Below, piece after piece: positions 11,029-22,902 of a stretch of 64,000 nt of DNA. The DNA lies in the NCBI GenBank assembly GCA_022036555.1, contig CM039139.1, forward strand, positions 9,374,262 through 9,438,261, written 5' to 3'. Origin of the DNA: Microstegium vimineum (lineage: Eukaryota > Streptophyta > Magnoliopsida > Poales > Poaceae). Position 1 is the first letter of the stretch. Each line of letters starts with the position of its first letter. The notes beneath the pieces were generated by a model. The model was not told where the DNA came from. It saw only the letters and a program-made list of their open reading frames with translations, and ran no database searches. The position numbers were made by a program, and so were the translations under genes.

Positions 11029-11883
11029 TCAACACATGTTTGAGTAATCAAGAATGTTCAATTCATTCCTTATCTTGCAAAATCTCTTCTCATCAAGTGG
11101 CTTGGTGAATATATCGACAAGTTGATCATCGGTGCCAACACTTGTGATTGTGATATCACCCTTTTGTTGATGATCCCTTATGAAGTGGTGCCTTATGTCA
11201 ATGTGCTTGGTTCTTTAATGTTGAACCCGATTGTTGGTTAGCTTCACCGCACTTTCATTGTCGCATAGCAATGACACTTGCTTGAATTTGATTCCAAAGT
11301 CATCCAAAGTTGCTTTCATCCAAAGCAATTGAGCAAAACAACTACCCGCACTTATGTATTCGGCTTAGGCGGTAGAGAGTGCCACACTATTTTGCTTCTT
11401 TGATGACCAAGATACAAGTGACATGCCTAGCAATTGACATGTGCCCGATGTGCTCTTTCTATCAACCTTGCATCCCGCATAATTGGAGTCCGAATATCCA
11501 ATCAATTCAAAGTTAGACCCCTTGGGATACCACAATCCAACATCTTGTGTATGCTTTAAATACCTCAATATTCTCTTAGTAGCCTTCAAATGACTTTCCC
11601 TTGGAGAGGCTTGGAATCTTGCACACATGCATACACTAAACATGACATCTAGCCTTGAAGCGGTCACATAGAGTAAGCTTTCGATCATAGAACGATATAA
11701 CTTTTGATCCACCATATTTCCACTAGCAACACTATCCAAGTGTCCATTAGTGCCCATAGAGGTGCTAATGCCTTTTGAATCTTTTAGGCCAAACTGCTTC
11801 ATCATATCCTTGATGTACTTGCCTTGACTCACAAATTCGCCATTCTTCAATTGCTTGATTTGAAGACCAAGGAAGTAGATAAG
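11029..11883 (-). pseudogene. Sirevirus A: reverse transcriptase end and RNase H, truncated
   Basis: Minus-strand translation starts in the RT connection (YFLGLQIKQ), passes through the Copia signature LLYVTASRLDVMFSV and YSDSNYAGCKVDRKSTSG, and ends with RNase H (CDNESAVKLTNN, then VDIFTKPL). An in-frame stop follows ALSTA near 11365, where related elements have Glu, and another lies in the RNase H. The N-terminal RT with its YVDD site is missing because element C inserted at 11884 and the other side is not in the window. Family-wise it makes cDNA in virus-like particles. This copy is dead. Confidence 0.9.
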
Positions 11884-12067
11884 TGTTGACGGTAATTTCA
11901 CCATGTTTTTATATCATCAAAACCGTCAACAAAACACCTTTTCCAGGAGCTAGTAAGAAAAGACATAATGATTTTTATCAAATAAATAGTTCCACATGTC
12001 CATGGAGTATTTCTTGCAGGACTACAGGAAATGGAGAGAAATGAGCTAGTGGGACCCACCATAGGGG

Positions 12068-12515
12068 GGTCGGCCGACCACCCTATGGGGCCCACCAGTC
12101 TCCCCAAGCACTTCACATGATAGAAGGGCCCACTTGTCATAGTAAGGGGGTCATTACCCCTTTGTGCAGGTCGGCCGACCTATAAACATCAGCCACCAAG
12201 ATTTCTAGCCACTCCATGACATGTAGGCCATGCTTCTAGAAGGTTGGCAGTAGTACACATGTCATAGGGGGGTCGGCCGACCCCCCAAGGTGACTTGGCG
12301 GCCGCTCCTCTCTCCCACGCTGGCCATGATCCAGAAGAAACACTCCCAAGTGATCCTCCACCATTGGATCAACTTCACATGGATCCATGGGCCCACAAGA
12401 GTACAAACCGACGTCCAGAAGAGGTCCAACTTGTGCACACCCACTCCAAGATAGGTGGGCCATCTTCTAGGAGGACTGGGGCGGTCCCACCACCCATAAG
12501 GGGGGTCAGCCGACC
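12068..12515. repeat. Four GGTCGGCCGACC-type palindromes in LTR C
   Basis: Perfect 12-mers at 12068-12079, 12169-12180 and 12271-12282, and a one-base variant (GGTCAGCCGACC) at 12504-12515. Flanking G and C runs extend some to longer inverted repeats. All are upstream of the TATA box. Confidence 0.92.
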
Positions 12516-12686
12516 CCCCTAAGGCATATGGGGCGCCCACTTCCCTTGCATGGAGGCATGCAAAGAAGCATATGCTCAAATCCTCTCCACCCTTGATCTG
12601 AAGGCGGTTGGGATCCAAGGGCTCACACCACCCATCACGCGGATCGATGATGTGGCGATGGAGTAGCCCCTACTTCACCTCTCCAC

Positions 12687-12693
12687 TATAAAT
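12687..12693 (+). promoter_or_regulatory. TATA box of LTR C
   Basis: TATAAAT in the sequence CCACTATAAATGCCCC, about 170 bp after the last palindrome. Confidence 0.65.
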
Positions 12694-13459
12694 GCCCCCT
12701 CACTCTCTCTCATTCAATACACACCAAGGAGGAGCTACTCTCTCTACAAGGCGAAGCCCTACTCTTCTAGTAGCATAGAAAATAGGGAGAGAGTGAGGAG
12801 AGTCTGGAGGAGAGCCAAGCCTGTCTGGTGTCTTCTCCAAGCTGTACCTCGGCGGATGCGGCCTTCTCTTTTGTAAGTCTGCATTTGAGATTCTTTTATG
12901 GTAATTGATCTTTAGTTCTGGTAAAGTATTTACTTTAGTTGTTCATTGGTTCACCACCCTTAAACCGGTACTCTAGTCAATTTCACTGGGATCCGGATTA
13001 GAGTAGTAAGATATAGTGTAGACATGGTGTCTAGGCTATACGCTTACCTGTGTCTGCGGCTTGTCCAATGGTTTGTTTGTGGTACCTAGTAGGGGTGACA
13101 GACCTATCTAGGCTTTGATCCCACCACGTTCGGCCAAGTTCTTAAAACGTAGGCCTTCTTGAACTAGGAGGTTTAGCAACCTTCTCATCGCTTTCTGTTG
13201 CTAAGCGGCCTAGTGGCCCAAAGTGAACAACCTTTGTATCTTACCTTACCTTGCTAGTTTCATAACCATAGATATCCTCTCTACCAAACCTATCATAAGC
13301 CCCTTGTGTCATCATAGGACGAACTTAGTTCTTTGTTAAGTACACTTCACGTTCCCCGTGGATTCGATACCCTAGGAATACTCTTGGGTGAAAGCTACCT
13401 TGATAGCCATGCGCTTGCGGTTTACCCTTTGTGCCACCTTTTTGTGTCAACAAGCTTTT

Positions 13460-13477
13460 TGGCGCCATTGCCGGGGA
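13460..13477 (+). promoter_or_regulatory. Primer binding site of element C, tRNA-Asp type
   Basis: TGGCGCCATTGCCGGGGA starts 7 bp after the LTR and matches the tRNA-Asp-type primer site used by Tat/Athila elements with one mismatch as far as I can judge. Confidence 0.8.
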
Positions 13478-13542
13478 ACGGTAGCTGTTCTTAACATAGA
13501 ATCGAGTCGCCCGTTTATCTTTTATTTTTTATCATTCATATC

Positions 13543-13870
13543 ATGGATCAAACACCCCTCTTTCAATATGGTGCTCCAAAGGGTGCTAGTTTGGAGACAC
13601 CAAAATCATCCGAAGCTATTTTAGCTGTTCGCTATGAGCTTCGCCCTGCTTTCATAGCGATGGTTCAGGCACAACCTTTTTCTAGGGAAGAAGATGAAAA
13701 CCCCTACACCCATTTACGTGAGTTCGAGCAATTGTGCTCATGTCTTCATATTCAAGGCATGACATGAGATACCTTGAAATGGAAGCTATTTCCATTCTCT
13801 TTGATGGTAGTAGCTAAACATTGGTATGTTCGACATGTAGGGAGTGTACAAGGAGACTGGGAGACCCTTC
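13543..13870 (+). pseudogene. Element C gag, N-terminal part
   Basis: Starts at ATG 13543 (MDQTPLFQYG) and contains the retrotransposon gag core: FIAMVQAQPFSREEDENPY, then FEQLC, LKWKLFPFSL, KHWYVRHVG and GDWETL. A stop at 13765-13767 interrupts the frame, and chromovirus LTR D cuts it at 13870, about 110 codons in. Gag forms the particle shell. Related Tat/Athila gags run several hundred residues further. Confidence 0.85.
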
Positions 13871-14837
13871 TGTAACAACCCGAGTTTTCAAAACACACAA
13901 AAATACGAACTTTTTAAAATTTTCCTTGCATAGCCCATATTGGTGTTTGTCATGATAGGAAGCCCCCCTGTAGTTGCACAAATATATCCCATTAGTGGTA
14001 GTCAGAGTTACATGGCATGATAATTAAATCAACCCTGATTATCTTCTTCTGGATTTTTGGGTGCAAATTAAATTAACTAAGCTAACCTTGTTTTAGTTTG
14101 GAAATCAAAACCAATTGAACATGTTTAACTTTGGAAAACAAAAGAGGAAAAGGAAAGGGGAAAGGGGAGAGGGGCTATGGCCAAAGGCCTAGCAAGCCAA
14201 GCTAGCCATTGCAGGCCAACCATCCCAGCTGCCAGCCCAAGCCCAGCACCAGCCCAGCCCGCAAAACCGGACCCGCGAGCCAGCCGGCCAGCCTATTGCC
14301 CCGCGTGGCCCAGCAGCAGACAGCCGCACAGCGCAGGCCTAGCAGCACCCTTCCGGCCCAGCCGTCGGCACGGCCCGCCACCACCAGTAGCAGCCGTTCC
14401 CCCACCTAAGGCCGCTGACGAGTGGGACCAATGGGGCCCGCTTATCATCCCCCACCTCCCACTTTACCCTTTCCGTTCCTCTGTTTTTTCTCGCAGCAGA
14501 GCAGAGAGGGCAGAGCCGCGCTGGTGCCGCCTCTACCCCGCACCTCCACAGCCGTGCGGCCCCACCTGGAAGCCGCCAAAGCACCACACTTCGCACCTCC
14601 CCTCGCAGCCGCCCCCGCTCAGCGCCAAATGCCTGCTGACGCCGCCGGCCGATGCTAGCGCAGGCCATGACACCGCCACGGCAGTGCCCCCTTTTGACCG
14701 GCGTTCGAATTTGGAGAGCGCCGCAGCCGCGGACTCACCATTGCGCTCCCCAAACCCTAGGGAGAGCCCTACATCCGCCCTCCATTCAAACCAGATCACC
14801 ACAGCCGTCCATTGCCACCCCATGGTCGGCGCCGGCC

Positions 14838-14843
14838 TATAAG
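14838..14843 (+). promoter_or_regulatory. Putative TATA box of LTR D
   Basis: CCTATAAGAG about 970 bp into the LTR, just before the GC-rich leader. TATA boxes are similarly placed in L (about 890 bp) and N (about 755 bp). Confidence 0.5.
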
Positions 14844-16412
14844 AGGCAACGCCTCGGCGCACCGCGCCCCTCTACCCCCGCCGCCACCCAGTGGCCACAC
14901 CTAGACCTTCCCGGGAAGAGAAGAAGGAAGAAGGAGCTGTTCGAGCTCGCCGGAGGGAGAACCGGGCCGTCGACTACGTCGGTGTTGCGGCTCTGCACGG
15001 CACAGCACGGCACCGGCTCGACACGGCCTCACCTCGACCTGGACCGCTAGCCGCCTACCCCGCCACCCACGGTGAGTCGCCGCGCTCGCCTCACCCCTCT
15101 GTCCGCGCTCGCCATGGCCGAACCTTGCCATGGCGAGACCACGTTCACACCGCACCTTGCACCCGGAGCTTCTACAACCTACGCAGTCACCTCCACCACA
15201 CTAGGCCCCCTCAAACGCACGACCACCACCCTTGTGGCACCTTGAGCCGAGCCCGCCGCGTTTGCCTTGGCAGCGTGGCCAAGCTCCACGGACGCCACCG
15301 CCACGCCTTGTCGCAGCCGTTCCGCCCTGCTCCGGTCACCTCTCGCGCCGAGGAAAGGCCGTCGAGCTCCGCCGTCACCGCACACACCTAGCCACTCAGT
15401 CGGTTGAAGCCGCTCGGACCCTGACCGCCCTGGCCAATGCAACCCATCGCTCAACTCGAGCCTACGCGGCGAACCGCGTCGCGCACCACCTTGGGCACCA
15501 CCACACCACCAGTCCTCGCCACGTGCACCACGGGACACCAGCGCCCCACGCACGCGCTCGCCGCGGCCGCAGGACGTCCGTGCCGTAGAGTGCCCTTGCG
15601 CTGCCTTGTGGTGTCGCAGCCGAGACCTCGGCGAGGTTGCCTCGCCGTTCAACACACGGCCGTGCCAAGCACTCGAGAACCCCCCTAGCAGTAGCAAGCA
15701 ACAGAAGACCAAAGCCGTGAACCTTGGGCGGGTGCGTGTGCACTTAGCGCATCCACGTCCGAGTGGAGCAGAGGAGGCGGCAGGCGCGGGCGGGAGGTCC
15801 ACCATGGGCCGGGAGAAGGAGAGAGGGAGGACATAGCAGAGGAGGAGGCAAGACCTAGCGCATGCGTGCATTGTCGCGGCACGCTGGAGGCAGAGCCTCG
15901 ATAATTGCCGAGAAGCAGGGGCGGAGCCAAGGAGCCGGCCGCGCGCTCCGGCACGCATGCGTGCGGACCAGCGCAAAGCAGAGAGGAGAAAGGGGAGGAG
16001 CCAGGCGAGGGAGAGATGGGCCTCAGTGCCAGCCGGCCCAAAGAAGAATGAAGGAAGAGAAAGGGGAGGAAGCGGTGGGTTGGGCCTCGGCGCCGACACG
16101 GCCCAGCCGGAAGAAGACCGAAGCCCAGCAGCCAACAGACCCCAAGCTAGAGCCAGCCGGGCCGAATAGCCACAGTCGGCCTAAGACCCTTTCTCCACCC
16201 TTTTCATTGTAAATTTGATGTTTTGAAACTTGGAAAATTCATAGAAAATGCATATGATTTCGGAAAAATACAAACTTGGTGTCCAAATTCTTCTAAAAAC
16301 AAGCCTTAGGTTTTAGGCCTGTGTTTGAGTGATTTTGGGTCTTTTTGTTCTCTATTGCATCTTTGTGATTATCTGTAGATTTGTCTAAGTCGTGGTATGT
16401 GTTGCGATTTAG

Positions 16413-16481
16413 ACCCAGAGGAGTCGACAGCTGAGGAGGAGGACCCAGACTACACAGAGGACGCCAACAACGACTGGACAG
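16413..16481 (+). other. Exon-like acidic block in LTR D
   Basis: After a TTTAG acceptor-like end, the sequence codes PEESTAEEEDPDYTEDANN in one frame and then meets CAG|GTGCC. Blocks of the same size and charge occur at matching depth in K, L and N. Confidence 0.45.
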
Positions 16482-17001
16482 GTGCCACGTCCCACCCACC
16501 ATCATAGCACCTATTAGGCATATCATGATCTTGAGTAGAATGCTAGCGCTTTACTTTATGCAAATGCTCTAAATAGGTTGCATGGTAGATTGATTGCAAA
16601 GCCGATACCTTGTCGCAACCTTTTCCTTGCACACCCGCTTATAGGATAGACACCGCTTATATTACCATGTCACATGCTCTATTCATGCTTTTACCTTGAT
16701 GATTAGAGGACTTGCTTGTGCGTGGATTAGGCATGGTGTGCCACTGTATGTTATGGTAACAACTGGGGAGATCTTGGCGTGTGTCTTGGGTGTGTGGTGA
16801 GGGTCGAGTCGATCGGACAGGTTCTACGACGAGTCCGGGGACGAGTCTTGCCGGGGGTGCGACCTGGGCATCCCCACAAGAGGTACCTGTGGCGGGTACA
16901 TGTTATCTGAGGAGATCCCGGGCTGAGCCCCGGGATAGAGGTGCTGTGATGGCATGGGGGAGGACCCCAGCTGGAGGAGACGACCTATCTGATCACACCT
17001 A

Positions 17002-18224
17002 TGAAAGTGCAATCAAGCCTTAAGTGGGTTTTGGTGTCATGACAACATATTTAGAAGACTAATGAGACTTTATAAGTATGACAAACAGGTTAAACTTAAG
17101 GAGGTTGATGAACATGTTGGCGGACCCCTCCAATTACAAAAGTTCATGGCAACAAGCTCAAAGGAGTTTAAATTCATTTTATACTTTGAAATTGAGTTAG
17201 GTATGCCGTACTATTAAGAGGGATTCAACACGCATGCCAACAAGTGAACCAAATGCTATATCTATCCAAATACATCACACCTCCACATACATAGAAGGCA
17301 AATCAGCCAAGTATTCGAAGATCCATTCTTTGCTGGTTCTGCCAGGCCGGCACTACCGCGACTTGTTTTGCCCGTTGGCAGTGAGGGGGTATTTAACACC
17401 TCCTCACTTCCCCTCCAACGGCTAGTTCTGCTATTCCACTCTTTCTCACTTCGAAAAACAGACAGAGAAGCTCTCTTCTTGCTCTTTCTCTTCTCCCTTG
17501 GTGCTCAACCACTCTCCTCCATTGATTTGCAATCAACCTTTGAGAGATTGAGCCTCCAAGCTTGAGAAGAAGCTTCTTCCTCGGATCTTCAACTCCTACA
17601 AACATTTGGTTTGCGTGGTGGCCGGAAGTTTGAGTTCTTTACTCTTGGAGCTTTGCTCCTAGTCGGCTGGAGGTTGCCCTTGAGCTTGCCTCCTTCGTGT
17701 GGTAGCCTAGGGAAGTTTGTATCACCCAACTATTTCTAATACATTCCTCTCATCTTAAGGGTTCATTCCCTTGACTTGAGACCGAGGAAAGAGCGAGCCT
17801 TTGTGGCGATCTTGAGCCTTGTGTGGCGCACCTCAACAACATGGACGTAGGCAAGCCTTGGTGGCGAGCTGAACCACAGGTCAAATCTTGTGTCCCCTTG
17901 TGTTTGTCTCTCTACTTTGATATATCTTGTTTGCAAGGTGATTTCTAGGGTTTGGACCTGATCTACTCGGTGGGTGTGTTGCTACCACTTTCAGGTGGTG
18001 CTAGAGGTTCACTACACCTCTAGGAAGGTTTCTATTCAAGCACATTTTACATTCAGTCTTTACATTTTGAATTATGCTGAAATTTGTTCTGGTGACCAGC
18101 ACTGCTGCCCTTAGTCTAGCAGTCCGGCCACCCCGGCAGTGCCGGCCTGTGACTGACAGAAAGTTGTTAAGTTTTATAAAACATGCCTATTCATCCACCC
18201 ATCTAGGCTAATCAGGTCCTAACA
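17002..18224 (+). mobile_element. LTR E: 5' LTR of a Sirevirus (Copia)
   Basis: Runs TGAAAGTGCAATCAAGCC to GGTCCTAACA, 1223 bp, the style of Ji/Opie-type Sirevirus LTRs. It is followed within two bases by a tRNA-Met primer site and then gag. A TATA-like TATTTAA is at 17390-17396. The inverted repeat CCGGCAGTGCCGG is at 18133-18145, and a related GCCGGCACTACCG lies near 17346. The left flank ACCTA (16997-17001) is the presumed target duplication. Confidence 0.88.
17390..17396 (+). promoter_or_regulatory. TATA-like box of LTR E
   Basis: GGGGTATTTAACACC, a position and context typical for these LTR promoters. Confidence 0.5.
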
Positions 18225-18226
18225 AG

Positions 18227-18239
18227 TGGTATCGGAGCC
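18227..18239 (+). promoter_or_regulatory. Primer binding site of element E, tRNA-Met type
   Basis: TGGTATCGGAGCC differs by one base from the common initiator-Met primer site TGGTATCAGAGCC. Confidence 0.85.
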
Positions 18240-18274
18240 CAGTTACCTCAATAAGCACTTCACTGTGCGAGGTA

Positions 18275-20662
18275 ATGGCCGAAGAGGGTAAGGTCGTGAT
18301 GGTTGATCCCAAGAAGGTGGACTGGCACGAGACCTCAAGCAGCGATGGGAGTGTGGAATCAAAAAGATATTTGACCACCGATGGTATATCCGCTGGAGAG
18401 ATAGCAAGAAGAAAGGAAGCTAGAAGATTGAGAAGAGAAGGCAAGAAGTTGCAAAAAGAAGAAAAAGTAATCAATGAAGCCAAAAGCTTGAAGCTTGCTG
18501 AGAAGCTTCATAGAAGAGAAGTTAGAGCTTTCAAGAAGAAGCTCAAGGCCAAGGAGGAGGAGCTCAAGAAAAGCAAGGAGCAAGCCTCTCATGTGGAGGT
18601 TGATTCAAGTAGCTTCGACGGTGATGATGATGTATCATAACAAGCCTCCAAGATTGCAAAGAAGGATGAGAAGAAGAAGAAGGATGATGGCAGCAAGAAA
18701 TACTCCGCCATATCCTTTGATTATTCATCTATCTCTAAGCATGAGTATAAACCTTTATTTTATGTTCCCACCGGCAAGTTGCCTCATTTCGATGGGACCA
18801 ACTTTGCCAAGTGGAAACACTTGATGAAAGCTTATCTTGTAGGTCTTCACCCCGGTGCTTGGGAGATTGTTCACAAGGGATGTGAGCCTCCGGTGGATCC
18901 TACAAGCCCCACTACCACCGAGCTTCGTTGCATACAACTAAATGCACAAGCAACTAGTGTGTTGCTAAGTGCATTGGATGGTGATGAGTACAACAAGGTG
19001 ATGGGCTTGGAGGTTGCCAAGGAGATATGAGACACTTTGCATCTTGCACATGAGGGTGTGAGCAAAGTAAGGCAGTCCAAGATTGATTTGTTGATGGCCA
19101 AGCTCAACCGGTTCGTGATCAACGAAGGTGAAGGGCCACAAGAAATGTTTGATAGATTGATGACTATGGTTGGCAAGATAAGAGGACTTGGTGGTGAAGA
19201 AGTCAATGACCACAAGGTTGTCAAGATAATGCTTGAAGCCTATTCTCCAAGAAATGAAACCGTTGTGACATTGATTAGAGACAAGAAGAGATTTGAGTAC
19301 TTCACCCCAAGTGATGTGCTTGGAAGAATCATCACCTTTGATCTACAAAGAGAAGAAGCTCTAGATAGGAAGAAGCTTGGAGAGATGCAAGCAAGGATGG
19401 AAGGGATGAAGATCAAGGATGTGGCTCTTAAAGCCAACAAGAGCACAAGGAGAGCAGCCCCTAGCTGTCCTATAAACAACAAGCAAGCTTCTTCAAACAA
19501 AGCTCAAGCAATCAAGGCCATCAAGCATGAACCCGAAGCTTCAACATCAAGTGATGGTGAAAGTGAAGATGAGAAAGCGGAGAACATTGATGACATGGCC
19601 CTATTCATGAGAAGATTCAACAAGGGCATCAAGAAGAATGGGTACAAGCTCACAAGAAGGAAGTTCACTAACAAGAAATCAAGAACTTGCTTTAGATGTG
19701 GTAGCACCGAGCACTTCATTGCCGAATGCCCAAATAAGGAGAAAGACAACAAATTTGGCAAAGGCAAGAAAGAAGATAAGGGTGACTACAAGAAAGGGAA
19801 GAGATATGTGGGTGAAGCTCACATTGGACATGGTTGGGATTCATCAACCGATAGCTCAAGTGAAGATGAAGAGATGGCCACCATTGCTATTCACAAGCCA
19901 TCCACTTCATCGAGGCTCTTCAACAATATGTCCGATGATGATGAAAGCTTCCCTCACACTTGTCTCATGGCAAAGGGTGAGAAGGTAAAATCAAAACCCA
20001 AAGCCATAATTCCTCCCCCCAAAGACATCTCTAGTATTGATTCTAGTGATTACTCTAGTGATGATGAATCTAGTGATGAAGAAATCAATGAAATAACTAA
20101 TAACATGGATCCTAAGACCAAACTATTCATTGCCAAAATATTGGATGAATTAGAGGCAATGAAGGCTGAGCTAGCATCTAGAGAAAAGACTCTTATCAAA
20201 CAAGAGGATCTTTATATTGCTAGTGAGGAAGCTCTTGAATTAGAAAGGAGTGAGGTGAGCTCTTTGACCAAAGCCTTGGCCAAGGATAAAGAAGATCATG
20301 CTCTCACTAAGAAGGAGTGTGGTGACATCAAGCAAAAGCATTGTGGCTTAGTTGAAAAGCATCAAGAGCTTAAGGCACAATACTCTCTTCTTTGGGAGGG
20401 AAACTCACATCTTTCTAAAGCAAATGATGCCTCTTCTTCATCCACTAGCCAAGGGTGTGGAAAATGCTATAATATTGATTTGAATGATTATTCCACTAAC
20501 CTTGCCAACATGGAGGCCATGAAGAAGGAAATAGCTAGGCTCAACAATGTCATCTCAACTTCTAAGAAGAATGACAAAGACAAAGTTGAGCCAAAGAAGG
20601 TCCAATACAAGGATGGAAGGAATCCATCAATCAAAGATGGGCTTGGACACTCAAGGAGGTAA
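18275..20662 (+). pseudogene. Element E gag with CCHC zinc knuckle
   Basis: Starts MAEEGKVVMVDPKK 37 bp after the primer site. Order: a charged coiled-coil leader (18400-18600), the gag core (LPHFDGTNFAKWKHLMKAYL at 18779, then HEGVSKVRQSKIDLL), a basic tail with zinc knuckle CFRCGSTEHFIAECP at 19689-19733, a Ser/Asp-rich segment and a Leu-rich coiled coil. Gag packages RNA and forms particles. Two in-frame stops break it: TAA at 18638-18640 and TGA at 19028-19030, the latter where a Trp codon is expected. A frameshift near 20640-20660 follows. Sirevirus gags are long like this one. Confidence 0.9.
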
Positions 20663-20663
20663 A

Positions 20664-22520
20664 GCCAATGGAAGAAAAATAGTGAAAGACATTGAGTGTG
20701 TCAAGTTTGAGAAGAAGGGAAGCATTGGTGCAGATAAGCCTGCACAGACAGCAGCTCTGCTGGACCAGAGGCCGGCAGTGCCGCACCCCAATAAAAGGAA
20801 GGCTACCAGTGCTTCACCTGATCAAGCTCAAGCCAAAGTCCATACCAAGAGGATGCCCCAGCAAAAGTAGGTTTCTCAGAAACCCAAGGACTCAATCTGG
20901 GCAGCCAAAAACAAGTTTGCTTATCAACCCAAGACAAGGTCACCTCAAGGAAGTTTGTACTCATGCTACATGTTGAAATGCAATGACCGTGGTAAAGTCA
21001 TTGCAGAGTTTGTGGGTGATGAGAAACATGATAAGAGAAGCATGAACATTTTGGTTCCAAAAATTGTTGTGACTAACATGCAAGGCCCCAAGATTAATTG
21101 AGGATCTAAATCTAGGAACTAATTTATTTTGTAGGCATACTCCTCCGGTGGATCAAGTTGGGTGCTTGATAGTGGATGTACAAATCATATGACTGGAGAG
21201 AAGAGTATGTTCTCATCATATTCCCCAACTTCAAATGCAAGTGAGAATATCATCTTCGGTGACAACTCCAAAGGGGAGGTGATTGGTCTTGGTAAATTTG
21301 CTATTACTCTTGATCATTCCATCTCAAATGTATTACATGTGAATTCATTGAGTTACAATTTGTGGTCCGTTTCTCAATTGTGTGAGATGGGCTACAATTG
21401 TCTCTTTATGGATAAGAGTGTGGAAGTTCTTAAGAGGGAGGATTCCTCTATTATCTTTACGGGTCATTTGAAGGGCAAGCTTTACCTAGTTGATTTCAAC
21501 AAAAGTAAGGCTAAGCTTGAGACTTGTTTAGTGGCAAAATCTAGCATGGGTTGGCTATGGCATCGCCGACTAGCTCATGTTGGGATGAGGAACTTTGCCA
21601 AACTCCTAAAGGATGAACACATTCTTGGACTAATGAATGTTCATTTTGAGAAGGATAGAATTTGTAGCGCTTGCCAAGCCGGAAAGCAAGTAGGTGCACC
21701 TCACCCACCAAAGAGCATTGTCTCCACCAAGCAACCATTGGAGCTAATTCACATGGATCTCTTTGGACCGGTGGCCTACATAAGCATTGGCAGTAACAAA
21801 CATGGTTTAGTTATTGTTGATGACTTTACTCGTTTCACTTGGGTGTTTTTCATGTATGATAAGGCACAAGTGCAAGATAAGGTGAAAACCTTCATTAGAA
21901 GAGCACAAAGGGAATTTGGCTTCCAAATCAAGAAAGTTCGTAGTGACAATTGAACCGAGTTCAAGAACACTCAAGTGGAGGAGTTCCTTGATGATGAGGG
22001 CATCAAGCATGAATTTTCAGTGCCATACACCCCTCAACAAAATGGTGTAGTAGAGAGGAAGAACCGGACACTCATTGACATGGCAAGGACAATGCTTGAT
22101 GAGTACAAGACTTCAGATATCTTTTGGGCCAAAGCCGTCAACACTGCTTGTCATGACATCAATCGGCTCTACTTACACAAGATCTTGAAGAAGACTTCAT
22201 ATGAGCTTCTAACCGGTAACAAACCAAAGGTGTCATACTTTAGAGTTTTTGGGTGCAAGTGTTTCATACTTAACAAGAAACCCAAAACCTCTAAGTTTGC
22301 ACCTAAAGTTGATGAAGGTTTTCTTCTTGGTTATGGATCAAATGAGCATGTCTATCGTGTATTCAACAAGACCTTAGGGAAAATTGAAATCACGATAGAC
22401 GTGACATTTGATGAATCTAATGGCTCTCAAGTAGAGCAAATTGATCAAGTGATTGTAGGCAATGAGGAACCACCTTGTGAAGCAATCAAGAATATGGCTA
22501 TTGGTGACATTAGGCCATAA
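20664..22520 (+). pseudogene. Element E protease and integrase
   Basis: Linker, then retropepsin with LDSGCTNHMTG at 21165, then the integrase zinc-binding domain (HRRLAHVGM, later CSACQAGKQ) and catalytic core: MDLFGP, VRSDN and QNGVVERKN hold the D, D and E residues. Breaks: a stop at 20868-20870, stops between 21099 and 21135, a TGA at 21951-21953 replacing the Gly next to the second Asp, and a stop at 22518. The linker at 20772-20783 holds CCGGCAGTGCCG, the same inverted repeat as in the LTR. Integrase inserts the cDNA; the protease cuts Gag-Pol. Confidence 0.9.
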
Positions 22521-22902
22521 GAAATCCAGGCCACAGAAGTGGAACCTCAAGGTGATGAAGCTACTGCCCCAAGACTTGAAGAAGATGGGCTAGCAGTGCT
22601 CCCTGGTCAGGCCTCTGTGCCTGTGGCCGGCACTGCCGAACTAGAGGTCGGCACTGCCGAACCCAGCAGACAGGAAACAACTAGCCCTTCACCTGCTACT
22701 CCAAGGAACCTACAACTAATATTTTAAGAGTATGAGTATGATGACCAAGCTGATCAACAAGAAGCCACTGAACACCCAAGATTGAGGAAAACTATTCAAA
22801 AGGATCATCCCGTCGACAATATACTTGGGAGTCTTCAAAGGGGGGTAACTACTCGTTCACATTTGACAAATTTTTTGTCAATTTTACTCTTTTGTCTCCT
22901 CT
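22521..22902 (+). pseudogene. Element E integrase-RT linker with GGCACTGCC repeats
   Basis: Low-complexity coding text (EVEPQGDEATAPRLEEDG, then AELEVGTAEPS) with CCGGCACTGCCGA at 22627-22639 and the perfect inverted repeat TCGGCACTGCCGA at 22648-22660. The frame shifts near 22870-22900 before RT. Such linkers tolerate much change. Confidence 0.75.

Larger units (their letters stand above)
11884..13452 (+). mobile_element. LTR C: 5' LTR of a Tat/Athila-type Gypsy element
   Basis: Runs TGTTGACGGTAATTTCACC to TGTCAACA, 1569 bp. It is followed by a primer site and a gag start, so it is a 5' LTR. The left flank ATAAG (11879-11883) is the expected target duplication; its partner is absent because the 3' part of the element was lost. 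It resembles LTR B/H only loosely, by eye perhaps two thirds identical, so it is a separate subfamily. TATAAAT lies at 12687-12693. Confidence 0.92.
13871..17001 (+). mobile_element. LTR D: partial chromovirus-type LTR (Tekay-like), cut by element E
   Basis: Begins TGTAACAACCCGAG inside the gag of C (left flank CCTTC). It has the layout of the long LTRs K, L and N: an AT-rich start, a TATA box (TATAAG, 14838-14843), a GC-rich leader, a donor-like CACG|GTGAGT at 15071, an AT-rich stretch, and an acidic coding block at 16413-16481. It ends where E inserted (17002). The right part and any internal region are not in the window. Long open frames in its GC-rich half look compositional. Confidence 0.75.

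Noticed and set aside
14177..15391. Overlapping plus-strand open frames of 220 and 166 codons in LTR D
   Set aside because: Same GC-rich bias. Proline- and alanine-rich text without motifs, overlapping frames on both strands.
15179..16135. A 318-codon minus-strand open frame in LTR D
   Set aside because: It lies in very GC-rich LTR sequence where all frames tend to stay open. The translation is Arg/Ala/Ser-rich with no known domain.
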